NCBI GenBank assembly: GCA_012729335.1
Contig: JAAYDJ010000007.1
Location: forward strand, 62,001-126,000
Length of the DNA stretch: 64,000 nt
Direction: 5' to 3'
Source: Bacteroidales bacterium
Lineage (GTDB): Bacteria; Bacteroidota; Bacteroidia; Bacteroidales; Prolixibacteraceae
A program made the translations under genes and the position numbers. The notes under the pieces are model-generated. The model saw nothing but the letters and a program-made list of their open reading frames with translations. It made no database searches and was not told the DNA's origin. Positions 1-8,432 of the stretch are shown piece by piece. Every line of letters begins with the position of its first letter. Positions within the stretch are counted from its first letter, which is position 1.

Positions 1-1079
1 TCGCCGGGGAGGAGCAGCGTGGTGGGGAAGTGGGGCTTATTGGGAGAGTCGGGGAAATGCTGGGTCTCGAAGCAGAAGCCCGTGCGTCTGCCGTAAGCCG
101 CACCGCTCTTACCCACCTCGCTACCTTTGAGGTGGTTCCCGGTGTAAAGCTGTATCCCGGGTTCTGTGGTGAAGACCTCCATATAGCGGCCGCTTCCGGG
201 TTCCCAGGCCGAGGCGGCAAAAACCGGCTCAGCAGAGCCCTGCCCCAGTACATAATTGAAGTCGTAACCGCTGGCGATCTGCAGCTGAGGGTCCTCAGCA
301 TCAATGCGTTCACCGAAAGTGTGGGGGGAGGTGAAATCGAGGCTGGTCCCCCTGATGTCTTTGATTTCTCCTGTAGGGATCATGAAGGAGTCGACAGGGG
401 TAACCTCTCGGGCCATGATGACGGCCACATGATCCAGAATATCGCCGTTTCCTTCCCCGCGCAGGTTAAAGTAGCTGTGATTGGTCAGGTTGATGTGCGT
501 GGGCTGGTCACTTATCGCTTCATAATCGATGCGCAGTTCATTGCCGGAAGTCAGGGTAAAGGTGGTTCTGACGGTTTTGTTTCCAGGAAAACCCCATTCG
601 CCGTCGGGACTGTGGAGGGTCATCACCACGCGGTTTTCCTGTTGTTCAGCCTCCCACACCTGGCGGTAGAAACTGTCGGGGCCCGAGTGGATGCAGTTGG
701 GCCCGTTGTTTTCGGGAAGCTTGTATTCCCGGTCGCCGAGGGTAAAGGAAGCACCGGCGATCCTGTTGGCAAAAGGCCCCACGGTCGCACCGTGGCTGGC
801 CCCGTACTTCATATAGTCGGCCACGGAACGGAATCCCAATACCACATCGGCAGGGGTGCCGTCTTTCCCTGGTACCACCAGGGAGACAATTTTCGCTCCG
901 TAATTGGTCAGGGAAACACGCATATCCTGGTCATTGACCAGTGTAAACAGGGAAGTCTGCTTTCCGTGGACCAGGGTGTCAAAAGCGGCTGCTGAAAGAT
1001 CCATCACAGGGTTTTTTGAGGTTTTCACTGAACAGGAGAAGAGGAATAACATAAAGAACAGGAGAGGAAGACGGTTCAT
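1..1079 (-). CDS. galM: Galactose mutarotase (aldose 1-epimerase), C-terminus cut by window edge
   Basis: Interconverts alpha and beta anomers of aldoses such as galactose. I translated the minus strand from the ATG at 1079; the frame stays open to the window edge, giving about 359 residues, so only a short C-terminal tail should be missing. The N-terminus looks like a lipoprotein signal, with hydrophobic residues followed by LFSC (Cys near 16), so the enzyme is probably membrane-anchored in the periplasm. Family motifs visible are GPFANRIAG near 101-109, NCIHSG near 131 and NLTNHSYFNL near 197-206, whose histidines match the two catalytic histidines of the family. GYDFNYVLG near 271 carries the conserved Asp but has Phe where His is usual. 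GFCFETQHFPDSPN near 335-348 carries the catalytic Glu. It is divergently oriented to the epimerase at 1195. Identity is secure. Confidence 0.93.
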   Translation of the reverse strand, partial: MNRLPLLFFMLFLFSCSVKTSKNPVMDLSAAAFDTLVHGKQTSLFTLVNDQDMRVSLTNYGAKIVSLVVPGKDGTPADVVLGFRSVADYMKYGASHGATVGPFANRIAGASFTLGDREYKLPENNGPNCIHSGPDSFYRQVWEAEQQENRVVMTLHSPDGEWGFPGNKTVRTTFTLTSGNELRIDYEAISDQPTHINLTNHSYFNLRGEGNGDILDHVAVIMAREVTPVDSFMIPTGEIKDIRGTSLDFTSPHTFGERIDAEDPQLQIASGYDFNYVLGQGSAEPVFAASAWEPGSGRYMEVFTTEPGIQLYTGNHLKGSEVGKSGAAYGRRTGFCFETQHFPDSPNKPHFPTTLLLPG

Positions 1080-1175
1080 GTCGCAAATTTTGCCCTAAAT
1101 TAAGGAAAATTCGGGGCTGGTATCCACTTAAGAGGCCAAAGAGCCTGGGAAGTAACATTTCTGTGGGATAAACCT

Positions 1176-1183
1176 TAAGTTTG
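1176..1183 (+). promoter_or_regulatory. Bacteroidota -7 promoter box for the epimerase
   Basis: TAAGTTTG is an exact match to TAnnTTTG, the -7 element read by the primary sigma factor of Bacteroidota. It ends on the GTG at 1183, which would otherwise be the longest start for the downstream gene, so translation more likely begins at the ATG at 1195. The -33 element is not clear. Confidence 0.55.
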
Positions 1184-1194
1184 TGGTAAAAAAG

Positions 1195-2109
1195 ATGAAG
1201 GTAGCCATATCGGGATTTCGGGGCATGATAGGGCAGGTCGTGCGAAAGGAGCTGGAGGAATCCGGGCATGAGGTGGTTGGTTTGACGCGGGAGACGCTGT
1301 ATGACGAAAAAGGGGTTTTGCTGAGGTCTGCCCTGAGGGGGTGTGCTGCGGTGGTCCATCTGGCGGGAGCGCCGGTATTGCAGCGGTGGACAGCCTCGGC
1401 GCGGAAAGAGATCATGGAAAGCAGGACGGTCACCACCCGTCATCTGGTGGAAGCCGTCAATGCATTGCTTCCGGGGGAGAAGCCTGCCCTCTTTTTATCG
1501 GCCTCCGCCATCGGCATTTACCGGAACGGGGAGGTGCATGACGAGCAGAGCCTGCAGTATGATACCCATTTTGCCGCGGAGGTGACCCAGGCCTGGGAAA
1601 AGGCCTCTGAGGGCCTTGACATCCATGTGCGGCGGGTGGTTTTCCGTATCGGGCTGGTTCTGGATGCCCACTCAAAGCTGATATCCCTGTTGTGGTTGCC
1701 TTTCCGGATGGGGGCCGGTGGTCCCATCGGTTCCGGGAAGCAGCCCTTCCCCTTTATCCATCTGAATGATCTGGTGCGCGCCATGTTCTGGGTCCTTGAA
1801 AACAGGCAGGCCCATGGAATATATAACCTGGTGGCGCCGGAAAGGATCACCAACCGCGATTTTGCCCGCCAATTCGGGGCTCTCCTCCACCGCCCGGCGC
1901 TGCTGCCCGTTCCTGCTTTTTTTATGCGACTGCTCTACGGCACGGCCGCCGTCATGGTTCTGGAAAGCCCCGCCGTCCATCCTGCCCGCCTGATGTCCGA
2001 AGGCTTCTCCTTCCGTTATCCCTCCCTGCAATGGGCTCTGGAGGAGATCGTTGCCCGTAAAAAAGAGAAGAGGCCTACATCACCTGGTGATACGGCCTCT
2101 TCCATATGA
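1195..2109 (+). CDS. TIGR01777-family NAD(P)-dependent epimerase (YfcH-like)
   Basis: Short-chain dehydrogenase-type sugar-nucleotide epimerase homologue of unknown substrate, about 304 residues, cytoplasmic. The N-terminus MKVAISGFRGMIGQ gives the GxxGxxG dinucleotide-binding loop, here GFRGMIG. AAVVHLAGAPV in the first third and SASAIGIY in the middle are typical of the TIGR01777 family, as is the C-terminal DUF1731-like segment with LLPVPAFFMRLLYG. I chose the ATG at 1195 rather than the upstream GTG at 1183 because the GTG lies inside the promoter box. The last codons form one half of the pckG terminator on the other strand (see 2056-2102). E. coli yfcH has no well-defined reaction, so no specific function is claimed. 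Confidence 0.85.
   Translation: MKVAISGFRGMIGQVVRKELEESGHEVVGLTRETLYDEKGVLLRSALRGCAAVVHLAGAPVLQRWTASARKEIMESRTVTTRHLVEAVNALLPGEKPALFLSASAIGIYRNGEVHDEQSLQYDTHFAAEVTQAWEKASEGLDIHVRRVVFRIGLVLDAHSKLISLLWLPFRMGAGGPIGSGKQPFPFIHLNDLVRAMFWVLENRQAHGIYNLVAPERITNRDFARQFGALLHRPALLPVPAFFMRLLYGTAAVMVLESPAVHPARLMSEGFSFRYPSLQWALEEIVARKKEKRPTSPGDTASSI
2056..2102 (-). terminator. Intrinsic terminator of pckG, nested in the end of the epimerase gene
   Basis: Two nested perfect arms, GAAGAGGCC at 2067-2075 with GGCCTCTTC at 2094-2102, and ATCAC at 2079-2083 with GTGAT at 2087-2091. Read on the minus strand the hairpin is followed by CTCTTTTTTA at 2066-2056, a good U-run. It starts 35 bases past the pckG stop. 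On the plus strand there is no U-run, so it should act mainly on pckG. Confidence 0.75.
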
Positions 2110-2136
2110 GGTTAATTTAAACTTCCTTCCGGAGGG

Positions 2137-3930
2137 TTATTTCAGCCGCTCCTTCAGTTTGGCAAATTCTTCCTTCAGTTCGGCGGGCAGGCGGTTTCCG
2201 AATTTGGCGTAATGCTCTTCGATGAGTTCGCACTCCTGCTGCCATTTGGTCTTATCGACGCTGAGCAGTTCGTCAAGGTTTTCAGCCACATTGTCGATTC
2301 CGTTGAGGTCGAGGTCTTCCTTACGGGGCACGAAGCCGATGGGCGTTTCCACGCCTTCCACGGCGTCATTACAGCGGTCGAAGATCCATTCGAGTACACG
2401 GATGTTGTCGCCGTAACCGGGCCAGAGCCATTTGCCGTTGTCGTCTTTGCGGAACCAGTTGACGTTGAATATTTTGGGCAGGTTTTCCTTGACGGGGGCT
2501 TTCTCGCCCATGTGGATCCAATGCTGGAAGTAGTCGCCCATATGGTACCCGCAGAAGGGGAGCATGGCGAAGGGATCGCGGCGCACGCCTGCTTTGAGGC
2601 CGATGGCGGCGGCGGTCACTTCAGATCCTACGATGGAGCCCAGGAAGACGCCATGGTTCCAGTTGAAGGATTCGAAGACCAGAGGCACGGTGGAGGGGCG
2701 ACGGCCACCGAAGAGGAAGGCCGAGATGGGCACCCCTGCAGGGTTTTCCCATTCCTTGTCGATCACGGGGCACTGGCTGGCAGGAGCCGTGAAACGGGCG
2801 TTGGGATGGGCTACGGGCTCGGTGCCGGCGGGATCGTACACCTTGTTTTTCCAGTTGATGGTTCCAGCGGGGCAGGGTGTGCCGATGCCTTCCCACCACA
2901 CATCGCCGTCGGGGGTAAGTCCCACGTTGGTGAAGATGGAATTTTTGGTCATGCTCAACATGGCGTTCGGGTTGGTATCCATGGAGGTCATGGGGGCTAC
3001 ACCGAAGAATCCGGCCTCGGGATTGATGGCATAGAGCTTTCCGTCTTTTCCGAATTTCATCCAGGCGATGTCGTCGCCCACGGTTTCCACGGTCCATCCT
3101 GGAATGGTGGGAATCAGCATGGCCAGGTTGGTTTTTCCGCAGGCACTCGGGAAAGCTGCGGCCACATATTTCTTTTCTCCCTTGGGATTGGTGAGTCCAA
3201 GAATCAGCATGTGCTCGGCAAGCCAACCTTCCTGTTTGGCCATGTAGGAGGCGATGCGCAGGGCGAAGCATTTCTTGCCCAGCAGGGCGTTGCCGCCGTA
3301 GCCTGATCCGAACGACCAGATTTCACCCGTTTCGGGGAAGTGGGAAATGAATTTCTTTTCGATGGGGGCACAGGGCCAGGCCACATCCTGCTGGCCGGGT
3401 TCCAGGGGTGCTCCCACGGAGTGCATACAAGGCACAAAATGGCCATCTTCACCCAGGATGTCGAGAACAGCCTTACCCATGCGGGTCATTATGCGCATGT
3501 TGACTACCACATAAGCCGAGTCGGTAATCTCCACGCCGATATGGGCGATGTCAGATCCCAGGGGACCCATGCTGAAGGGGATCACATACATGGTACGCCC
3601 TTTCATGCAGCCCTTATAGAGGTCGCGCATGGTGGCCTTGAGTTCATCAGGGGCCATCCAGTTATTGCTTGGACCGGCATCTTCCTTACGGGTCGTGCTG
3701 ATAAAGGTACGATCTTCCACACGGGCCACATCGGAGGGGTCGCTCTGGAAATAGTAGCTTCCGGGCCGTTTCTCCTCGTTCAGTTTGACTGCGGCCCCGG
3801 CAGCGACCATTCCGTCAAGCAAACGCTGGTTTTCCTCTTCGGAACCATCGCACCAATACACACTGTCGGGCTGACACCAATCAGCCCACTCCTGTACCCA
3901 GGCCATCAATTTTTTGTGATTCGTCATCAT
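2137..3930 (-). CDS. pckG: Phosphoenolpyruvate carboxykinase (GTP)
   Basis: Interconverts oxaloacetate plus GTP and PEP plus CO2 plus GDP. In Bacteroidota it can run in the carboxylating direction in fermentation or in the gluconeogenic direction. At about 597 residues it has the usual length of the GTP-dependent family, not the shorter ATP type. Visible signatures are the kinase-1a P-loop FPSACGKTN with the reactive cysteine of GTP-PEPCKs, the kinase-2 segment TVGDDIAWM, the PEP/oxaloacetate region [16 protein letters not shown], and the C-terminal [11 protein letters not shown] and [17 protein letters not shown] segments. Two ATG codons are in tandem at the start. A consensus -7 box lies 61 bases upstream and a strong terminator follows. 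It is a single-gene unit. Confidence 0.97.
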   Translation of the reverse strand: MMTNHKKLMAWVQEWADWCQPDSVYWCDGSEEENQRLLDGMVAAGAAVKLNEEKRPGSYYFQSDPSDVARVEDRTFISTTRKEDAGPSNNWMAPDELKATMRDLYKGCMKGRTMYVIPFSMGPLGSDIAHIGVEITDSAYVVVNMRIMTRMGKAVLDILGEDGHFVPCMHSVGAPLEPGQQDVAWPCAPIEKKFISHFPETGEIWSFGSGYGGNALLGKKCFALRIASYMAKQEGWLAEHMLILGLTNPKGEKKYVAAAFPSACGKTNLAMLIPTIPGWTVETVGDDIAWMKFGKDGKLYAINPEAGFFGVAPMTSMDTNPNAMLSMTKNSIFTNVGLTPDGDVWWEGIGTPCPAGTINWKNKVYDPAGTEPVAHPNARFTAPASQCPVIDKEWENPAGVPISAFLFGGRRPSTVPLVFESFNWNHGVFLGSIVGSEVTAAAIGLKAGVRRDPFAMLPFCGYHMGDYFQHWIHMGEKAPVKENLPKIFNVNWFRKDDNGKWLWPGYGDNIRVLEWIFDRCNDAVEGVETPIGFVPRKEDLDLNGIDNVAENLDELLSVDKTKWQQECELIEEHYAKFGNRLPAELKEEFAKLKERLK

Positions 3931-3990
3931 TCTTCGGAATTTAAAAATGTTATTATGTATGAATTATTCCCTTTCGTTTTTCAACAGGGG

Positions 3991-3998
3991 CAAAGATA
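3991..3998 (-). promoter_or_regulatory. -7 promoter box of pckG
   Basis: The minus strand reads TATCTTTG, an exact TAnnTTTG match, 61 bases before the start codon. A weak TTTC lies about 15 bases further upstream. The predicted leader is about 55 bases. Confidence 0.6.
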
Positions 3999-4328
3999 AC
4001 CGGAAAAGGGGTTGAAAGGGAGGTGTGGCGGGGGATGAAGAAGGTATGGTCCAGTCGTCAACGGCCCCAGCGCCATGACGGGGAAAGCAGAAAAGGGGCC
4101 GTGAGATGCAGCCGGCTGCCGAAACCGTTGCTGGCCAACAGTTCCGCCGGCGGTTTTCCGGAAGGGCAAAGTGGCTGGAAGAATGTTAAATAAAAATTAA
4201 TTCAGAAATCGGTTTCAGGTGGATGTTACCCTGGCTGGCAGTCGCGTATTCACGCCAGGGTAATTGTACCGGGCAGGCCCGGAACGCGCCTCCCGTCAGG
4301 GGTGCGGTGAAAGGCCGGTTTGCCTGGC
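3999..4328. other. Gene-free spacer between xerD and pckG with two inverted repeats
   Basis: No convincing gene in 330 bases. Two palindromic elements stand out. A perfect 10-base inverted repeat pairs TTACCCTGGC at 4226-4235 with GCCAGGGTAA at 4254-4263 around an 18-base loop, and a GC-rich CCGGGC/GCCCGG pair lies at 4268-4281. Neither is followed by a U-run, so they are not clear terminators for xerD, which ends at 4329. A 62-codon minus-strand open frame at 3981-4169 has no recognisable features and overlaps the pckG promoter, so I do not call it. Confidence 0.5.
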
Positions 4329-5228
4329 TCAAGACCTGGGATGAAACTGCTGAATGGTGCTTTTCAGATAATCCTTATCGATGTGGGTATAAATCTCAGT
4401 GGTCAGGATGGATTCATGCCCGAGCATTTCCTGGACAGCCCTGAGGTCGGCCCCTCCGTTGATCAGGTGGGTGGCAAAGGAGTGCCGGAAGGTATGCGGA
4501 CTGATCTTTTTCCCCAGTCCGATTTTTTCTGCAAGCCCTTTGATAATCGTGAAGACCATCACCCGGCTGAGATTTTTCCCCCTGCGGTTCAGAAAGAGGA
4601 TATTGGTGCAGTCCTTGCTGATGTGAAGGGTTTTGCGATACCCCTCCATGTATTTGGTGATCTCATCCATGGCATTCTTGCTGATGGGAACCAATCTTTC
4701 CTTTTCGGCTTTGCCTTCGATCTTGATGAATCCCTGATCAAAATAGAGGTTACTCACCTTCAGACTCACCAGTTCGGAAACCCGGAGACCGCAACTGTAC
4801 AAAGTTTCCAGCATGGCCCGGTTCCGTTGTCCCTCGGGTTTGGAGACATCTACCGAGTCGATGAGCAGATCGATCTCCTCCATCGACAGTACATCGGGAA
4901 GTTTCCGGCCCACCTTGGGCGACTCGAGCAGGGTGGTAGGATCATTCAGGATCTTTTCCTCGATCAGGAGATATTTAAAGAAGGATTTAATCCCTGAAAT
5001 GGTCCGGGCCTGGGTTCGCGGACTTACCCCCTTGAGATTGAGCCATTCCACGAATTTCTTAAGGTGCATCAGCCTGACCTTCTCGGGAGGAACCTTTTTA
5101 AACTCTTCCTCGAGGAAGAAAATCAACTTGTTGATGTCGTTCACATAAGCCGCCACCGAATTCTGGGAGAGAGATTTTTCCAGTCTCAGAAATTCCTCGT
5201 ACCCTTTCTTGCAGTCACTCCATTTCAT
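4329..5228 (-). CDS. xerD: Tyrosine site-specific recombinase XerD-like
   Basis: Cuts and rejoins DNA at dif to resolve chromosome dimers, with a partner XerC-type recombinase not seen here. The length of about 299 residues matches XerC/XerD. The N-terminal SAM-like core-binding domain covers roughly residues 1-100. The catalytic domain shows the Arg of GLRVSELVSL, a Lys in the beta-hairpin IKIEGKAEKER, HTFRHSFATHL (His and second Arg), LGHESI (second His) and the nucleophilic Tyr in TEIYTHID. No integron cassettes, phage genes or direct attachment repeats lie alongside, so the housekeeping role is preferred over mobile integrase. XerC versus XerD cannot be fixed with certainty by eye. Confidence 0.88.
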   Translation of the reverse strand: MKWSDCKKGYEEFLRLEKSLSQNSVAAYVNDINKLIFFLEEEFKKVPPEKVRLMHLKKFVEWLNLKGVSPRTQARTISGIKSFFKYLLIEEKILNDPTTLLESPKVGRKLPDVLSMEEIDLLIDSVDVSKPEGQRNRAMLETLYSCGLRVSELVSLKVSNLYFDQGFIKIEGKAEKERLVPISKNAMDEITKYMEGYRKTLHISKDCTNILFLNRRGKNLSRVMVFTIIKGLAEKIGLGKKISPHTFRHSFATHLINGGADLRAVQEMLGHESILTTEIYTHIDKDYLKSTIQQFHPRS

Positions 5229-5240
5229 ACCTTAACTTAT

Positions 5241-5272
5241 TAAATGTATTGTACTACTGACAATTCCACAAA
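5241..5272 (-). promoter_or_regulatory. Promoter of xerD
   Basis: On the minus strand a TTTG at 5272-5269 is followed, after 20 bases, by TACATTTA at 5248-5241, one base from TAnnTTTG. Spacing fits the -33/-7 architecture of Bacteroidota. Transcription would begin very near the ATG at 5228, leaving a short leader. Confidence 0.45.
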
Positions 5273-5426
5273 AAATTTGTTCGTATATTCGCCCCACAAT
5301 GCACGTGACGTCTATTTCACCGTCAACGTTTCAAATGCCCGGAATTTTCCGTGCACACTTCAACACTCTGAGGACAATGGCTAAATAATTCTAATTCCTG
5401 AATGCTATTTAAATCCCTGCGAATAA

Positions 5427-5490
5427 CTTACTTTTACTGCGGAATAGCCGTTTATTTTCATCAAAACAGGTATTCCGCAAAGGAAGTAAA
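5427..5490. other. Imperfect 20-base inverted repeat in the aroQ leader
   Basis: The xerD-aroQ spacer (5229-5528) is AT-rich and gene-free. It contains a long inverted repeat: the arm at 5427-5446 pairs with 5471-5490, including the perfect core GCGGAATA (5439-5446) and TATTCCGC (5471-5478), around a 24-base loop. It ends 38 bases before aroQ. There is no U-run, so it could be a protein-binding site or leader structure; function unknown. Confidence 0.5.
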
Positions 5491-5528
5491 TTAAGTCTAT
5501 TAAATATAAGAAAAAAATCAATATAAAG

Positions 5529-5957
5529 ATGAAAATTTTGTTAATAAATGGCCCAAATCTCAATCTTTTAGGAGTGAGGGAACCAAATGTTTACGGAAAC
5601 CAGACATTTGAAGAATATGTTCAAATATTAAAAGAGGGGTTTCCTGACATGGAGCTGTTTTATTTTCAGTCCAATATCGAGGGGGAGCTCATCGACAGGA
5701 TACATATGTTTGGTTTCAGTGGTGACGGGATCATTCTGAATGCGGGAGGGTATACCCACACCTCGGTGGCCATCAGGGATGCCATTTCAGCTGTGCCGGC
5801 ACCGGTGGTGGAGGTGCACATTTCGAACACCCTGTCAAGAGAATCCTTCCGCCATACATCCCTGATCGGTCCGGTTTGTCAGGGGTGTATCATGGGTTTT
5901 GGCCTCGAATCATACCAGCTGGCGCTTACCTGGTTCAGGAACCGGCGCCTCGGATGA
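5529..5957 (+). CDS. aroQ: 3-dehydroquinate dehydratase, type II
   Basis: Third step of the shikimate pathway: trans-elimination of water from 3-dehydroquinate in the cytoplasm, by the dodecameric type II enzyme. Length 142 residues is normal. Motifs are INGPNLNLLGVREP at the start, with the family's catalytic Arg in REP, NVYG with the catalytic Tyr a few residues on, FQSNIEGELID near 47-57, ILNAGGYTHTSVAI with the conserved Asn and Gly residues, and EVHISN followed by FRHTSL with the active-site His and Arg. The gene starts with ATG in an AT-rich leader without a Shine-Dalgarno, normal for this phylum. It is followed by pyk 97 bases on. Confidence 0.96.
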   Translation: MKILLINGPNLNLLGVREPNVYGNQTFEEYVQILKEGFPDMELFYFQSNIEGELIDRIHMFGFSGDGIILNAGGYTHTSVAIRDAISAVPAPVVEVHISNTLSRESFRHTSLIGPVCQGCIMGFGLESYQLALTWFRNRRLG

Positions 5958-6041
5958 GGGATGCGGTGTCGTGAATGAGCTGGTTGGAAAGGGAAGGATG
6001 TATGGGTTAAAGGATAGAAAAGCGTGAACAAACATTAGGAT

Positions 6042-6048
6042 AAGGAGG
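6042..6048 (+). promoter_or_regulatory. Strong Shine-Dalgarno before pyk
   Basis: AAGGAGG ends six bases before the ATG at 6055. A full anti-SD match is uncommon in this window, where most genes have AT-rich leaders, so it fixes the pyk start and suggests high initiation. Confidence 0.6.
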
Positions 6049-6054
6049 AGTGGT

Positions 6055-7458
6055 ATGAGACTAACGAAGATTGTGGCGACGGTGTCGGATCAGAGGTGTG
6101 ATGTGGAGTTTCTACGGATGCTGGCCGATGCCGGGATGAATGTGGCGCGGTTGAATACAGCGCACATCACAGAAGAATCGGCCCTGAAGGTGATCAGCCA
6201 TATCAGGAAGGTGTCGAATAAGATTGCCATCCTGTTGGATACGAAAGGGCCTGAGATCCGTACTTCAGGTGTGGATCCGGTGATGGAGGTCCACCAGGGG
6301 GAGATGATCAGGGTGTCGGGGCGGTTTTCCTGTTCCGGCGCGCAGAGACTGGCGGTGAATTACGACCATTTGCAGGAGAAGCTTGAGCCGGGTGACAGGA
6401 TCCTCATCGACGACGGGGAGATTGAGCTGACGGTGGTGGAGAAGGGTGATTGCCTGTTGTGCCGCGTGGAGAACGACGGGGTCATCAAAAACAACAAAAG
6501 CATCAACCTGCCGGGTGTGGCGATCAAGCTTCCGTCGGTGTCGGAGAAAGACAGGCTATTCATCCGTTTTGCCATGGCGAACGATATCGATTTCATTGCC
6601 CATTCGTTTGTGCGGAACAGGGAAGATGTGCTGGAGGTGCAGAAGTTGCTGGACGAAGCGGGGAGCCAGATCAAGATCATCGCCAAGATTGAGAATGCCG
6701 AGGGGGTCAGGAACATTGACGAGATTCTGGATCATGCCTATGGGATTATGATTGCACGTGGTGACCTGGGGATTGAGATTCCGGCCGAGAAGCTGCCCAA
6801 CATACAGCGGATGCTGATCCGCAAGGCGGTGGAGCGCAAGAAGCCGGTGATCGTAGCCACGCAGATGCTCCACAGCATGATCGAGCATCCGCGGCCCACG
6901 CGTGCCGAGGTGAATGATGTGGCCCATGCTGTTTTTTCGCGGACCGACGCCATCATGCTCAGCGGGGAGACTGCCTATGGGAAGTACCCCGAGGAAGCGA
7001 TCAGGATGATGACCCGTATTGCGGGTGAGATTGAATCTTCGAAGGACCAGCGGACCGACATCACCCTTCCTCCTGTGGAAAATGAAATCCAGGCCTATTT
7101 TGCAGAGGCGGCCATCAGGGCTTCCAATGAATTGCCCGTCAGGGCCATTGTAGCTACGACCACCACAGGCCGTACTTCCCGTTACCTGGCAGCCTACCGC
7201 GGTGATAAACCGGTTTTTGCCAAATGCCACGCTATGCGCGTGGTAAGGGAAATGGCCCTTTCTTACGGAGTCTTCCCTTCTTACCTTGAAATCAAGAAAA
7301 ATAAATTCAAGATCGAAAAGGCCGCCATCAGCTCCCTGCTCAAAAGCGGCCACCTCCAAAAAGAAGATCTGATCATTTACATTGGAGGACGGTTTGGTGA
7401 AGATGCCGGGGCTACTTTTATGGAAATCAGTCCCGTAGAGAAATTTAAAGTGGAATAG
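6055..7458 (+). CDS. pyk: Pyruvate kinase
   Basis: Transfers phosphate from PEP to ADP in the last step of glycolysis. The 467-residue protein has the A/B barrel with TKIVATVSD at the N-terminus and AGMNVARLNTAHI, where the canonical SHG of other pyruvate kinases is replaced by TAH. LLDTKGPEIRT follows near residue 60. The signature IIAKIENAEGVRNIDEI carries the catalytic Lys and metal-binding Glu; IMIARGDLGIEIP and VATQMLHSMIEHPRPTRAEV are the standard C-half motifs. The C-terminal domain, from roughly residue 340, is the regulatory fold, shorter than in forms with an extra PEP-utiliser domain. It is convergent with lolA. Confidence 0.95.
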   Translation: MRLTKIVATVSDQRCDVEFLRMLADAGMNVARLNTAHITEESALKVISHIRKVSNKIAILLDTKGPEIRTSGVDPVMEVHQGEMIRVSGRFSCSGAQRLAVNYDHLQEKLEPGDRILIDDGEIELTVVEKGDCLLCRVENDGVIKNNKSINLPGVAIKLPSVSEKDRLFIRFAMANDIDFIAHSFVRNREDVLEVQKLLDEAGSQIKIIAKIENAEGVRNIDEILDHAYGIMIARGDLGIEIPAEKLPNIQRMLIRKAVERKKPVIVATQMLHSMIEHPRPTRAEVNDVAHAVFSRTDAIMLSGETAYGKYPEEAIRMMTRIAGEIESSKDQRTDITLPPVENEIQAYFAEAAIRASNELPVRAIVATTTTGRTSRYLAAYRGDKPVFAKCHAMRVVREMALSYGVFPSYLEIKKNKFKIEKAAISSLLKSGHLQKEDLIIYIGGRFGEDAGATFMEISPVEKFKVE

Positions 7459-7514
7459 TTGCCCCGATTGATCCTCCGGTGCAGAAAAGCAGCTTCCAGA
7501 CTGTCTTTATCAGA

Positions 7515-8162
7515 TTACCTGAAATCGACCACTTCGATGCCGGGAAACCGCGATTTGTTAAAGACAAATTCTGTGTCAGACACCGGTTGGTTGGTTTTAA
7601 GATCTTTGACGTATATGCCATAAAGATTGCCGTCCTTTCCGTGCGTCACCAGGGAATGGACCAGCAGCCTGGCTTTGTCGATGCCTACCGTGAGTTTAGT
7701 GAATTCTGTGTTTTTATCCTGAGGTACCATCTCGATGTAGGTGACCTGCTTGCCGCCCTCCGATTTCTCCCCGGCGTCCCGGAAGGTATAGCCCTCCTGG
7801 TAAACGTTGAAAATGGAGGTGGGATCAATGACTCCCTGACCTTCCTCTCCGGCATGACTTACGGTCACCTGGCCGGCATCTTCCATGAGGTTCCACACTG
7901 TCTTGCCGTCACAGAAAATCTGCATCCCCATGTCGGGAAGTTTAACCTGGTATTTGCTCCCCTTTAACAGCAGTGAACCGCTGTTCTGCTCCTTGATCTT
8001 CATTTTGGTGTTTTCCATCGTGAAGGTAAAGGATGCGGTCAGGGACTGGAATGATTGCATTTTTTTGCTGGTTTGCTCAACCAGTTCCCTGGCCCGGGTA
8101 TCGTTCTGGGCTGCCGCCGTGGTGACCGCCAATGCGAGAAAGAGTGTGATTAAATGCCTCAT
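7515..8162 (-). CDS. LolA-like outer-membrane lipoprotein carrier
   Basis: Periplasmic chaperone that ferries lipoproteins from the inner to the outer membrane, or a close relative. The protein has 215 residues with a clear signal peptide (MRHLITLFLALAVTTAAAQ) and then LVEQTSKKMQSFQSLTASFTF, the typical opening of the LolA beta-sheet. GSLLLKGSKYQVKLPDMGMQ and FCDGKTVWNLM are the conserved middle strands; DPTSIFNVY lies in the expected loop. It is downstream of ftsK on the same strand, and in many bacteria ftsK and lolA are neighbours, which supports the call. A hexamer satellite separates the two genes. Confidence 0.85.
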   Translation of the reverse strand: MRHLITLFLALAVTTAAAQNDTRARELVEQTSKKMQSFQSLTASFTFTMENTKMKIKEQNSGSLLLKGSKYQVKLPDMGMQIFCDGKTVWNLMEDAGQVTVSHAGEEGQGVIDPTSIFNVYQEGYTFRDAGEKSEGGKQVTYIEMVPQDKNTEFTKLTVGIDKARLLVHSLVTHGKDGNLYGIYVKDLKTNQPVSDTEFVFNKSRFPGIEVVDFR

Positions 8163-8170
8163 TTGTATAA

Positions 8171-8198
8171 TCTTAAATCTTTAGTCTTAAGTCTTAAA
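8171..8198. repeat. Heptamer satellite, four copies
   Basis: Four tandem heptamers of TCTTAAR type (TCTTAAA, TCTTTAG, TCTTAAG, TCTTAAA) just upstream of the lolA start. The same heptamer recurs at 24506-24540 and, in the opposite orientation, at 18086-18113. Confidence 0.8.
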
Positions 8199-8252
8199 TG
8201 CTTTGTCATGAAGACGTAATTCATTCCTTTTCTATATGGTCTATTCCTAATT

Positions 8253-8384
8253 CTTATCCTTATCCTTATCCTTATCCTTATCCTTATCCTTGTCCTTACC
8301 CTTACCCTTGTCCTTGTCCTTATACTTATCCTTGTCCTTACCCTTACCCTTATCCTTGTTCGTATTCTTATCCTTGTTCTTTTC
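8253..8384. repeat. Hexamer satellite between ftsK and lolA
   Basis: Twenty-two consecutive hexamers of CTTATC type with CTTGTC and CTTACC variants. The variants are not random; CTTACC occurs as pairs (8295-8306 and 8337-8348). An open frame across it would encode Tyr-Pro/Cys-Pro dipeptides, but this is a by-product of the 6-base period. It occupies most of the 270-base gap. Confidence 0.9.
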
Positions 8385-8432
8385 TCAACTGTGGGAGGAT
8401 ACTTTTGACCTCTCCTGAACGCAGTGAAGGAT

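Noticed and set aside
2212-3306. 364-codon plus-strand frame opposite pckG
   Set aside because: The minus strand encodes an unmistakable PEP carboxykinase; the frame is a shadow.
4329-5228. Mobile integrase of a genomic island
   Set aside because: No attachment repeats, cargo or codon shift around it; length and motifs fit housekeeping XerD.
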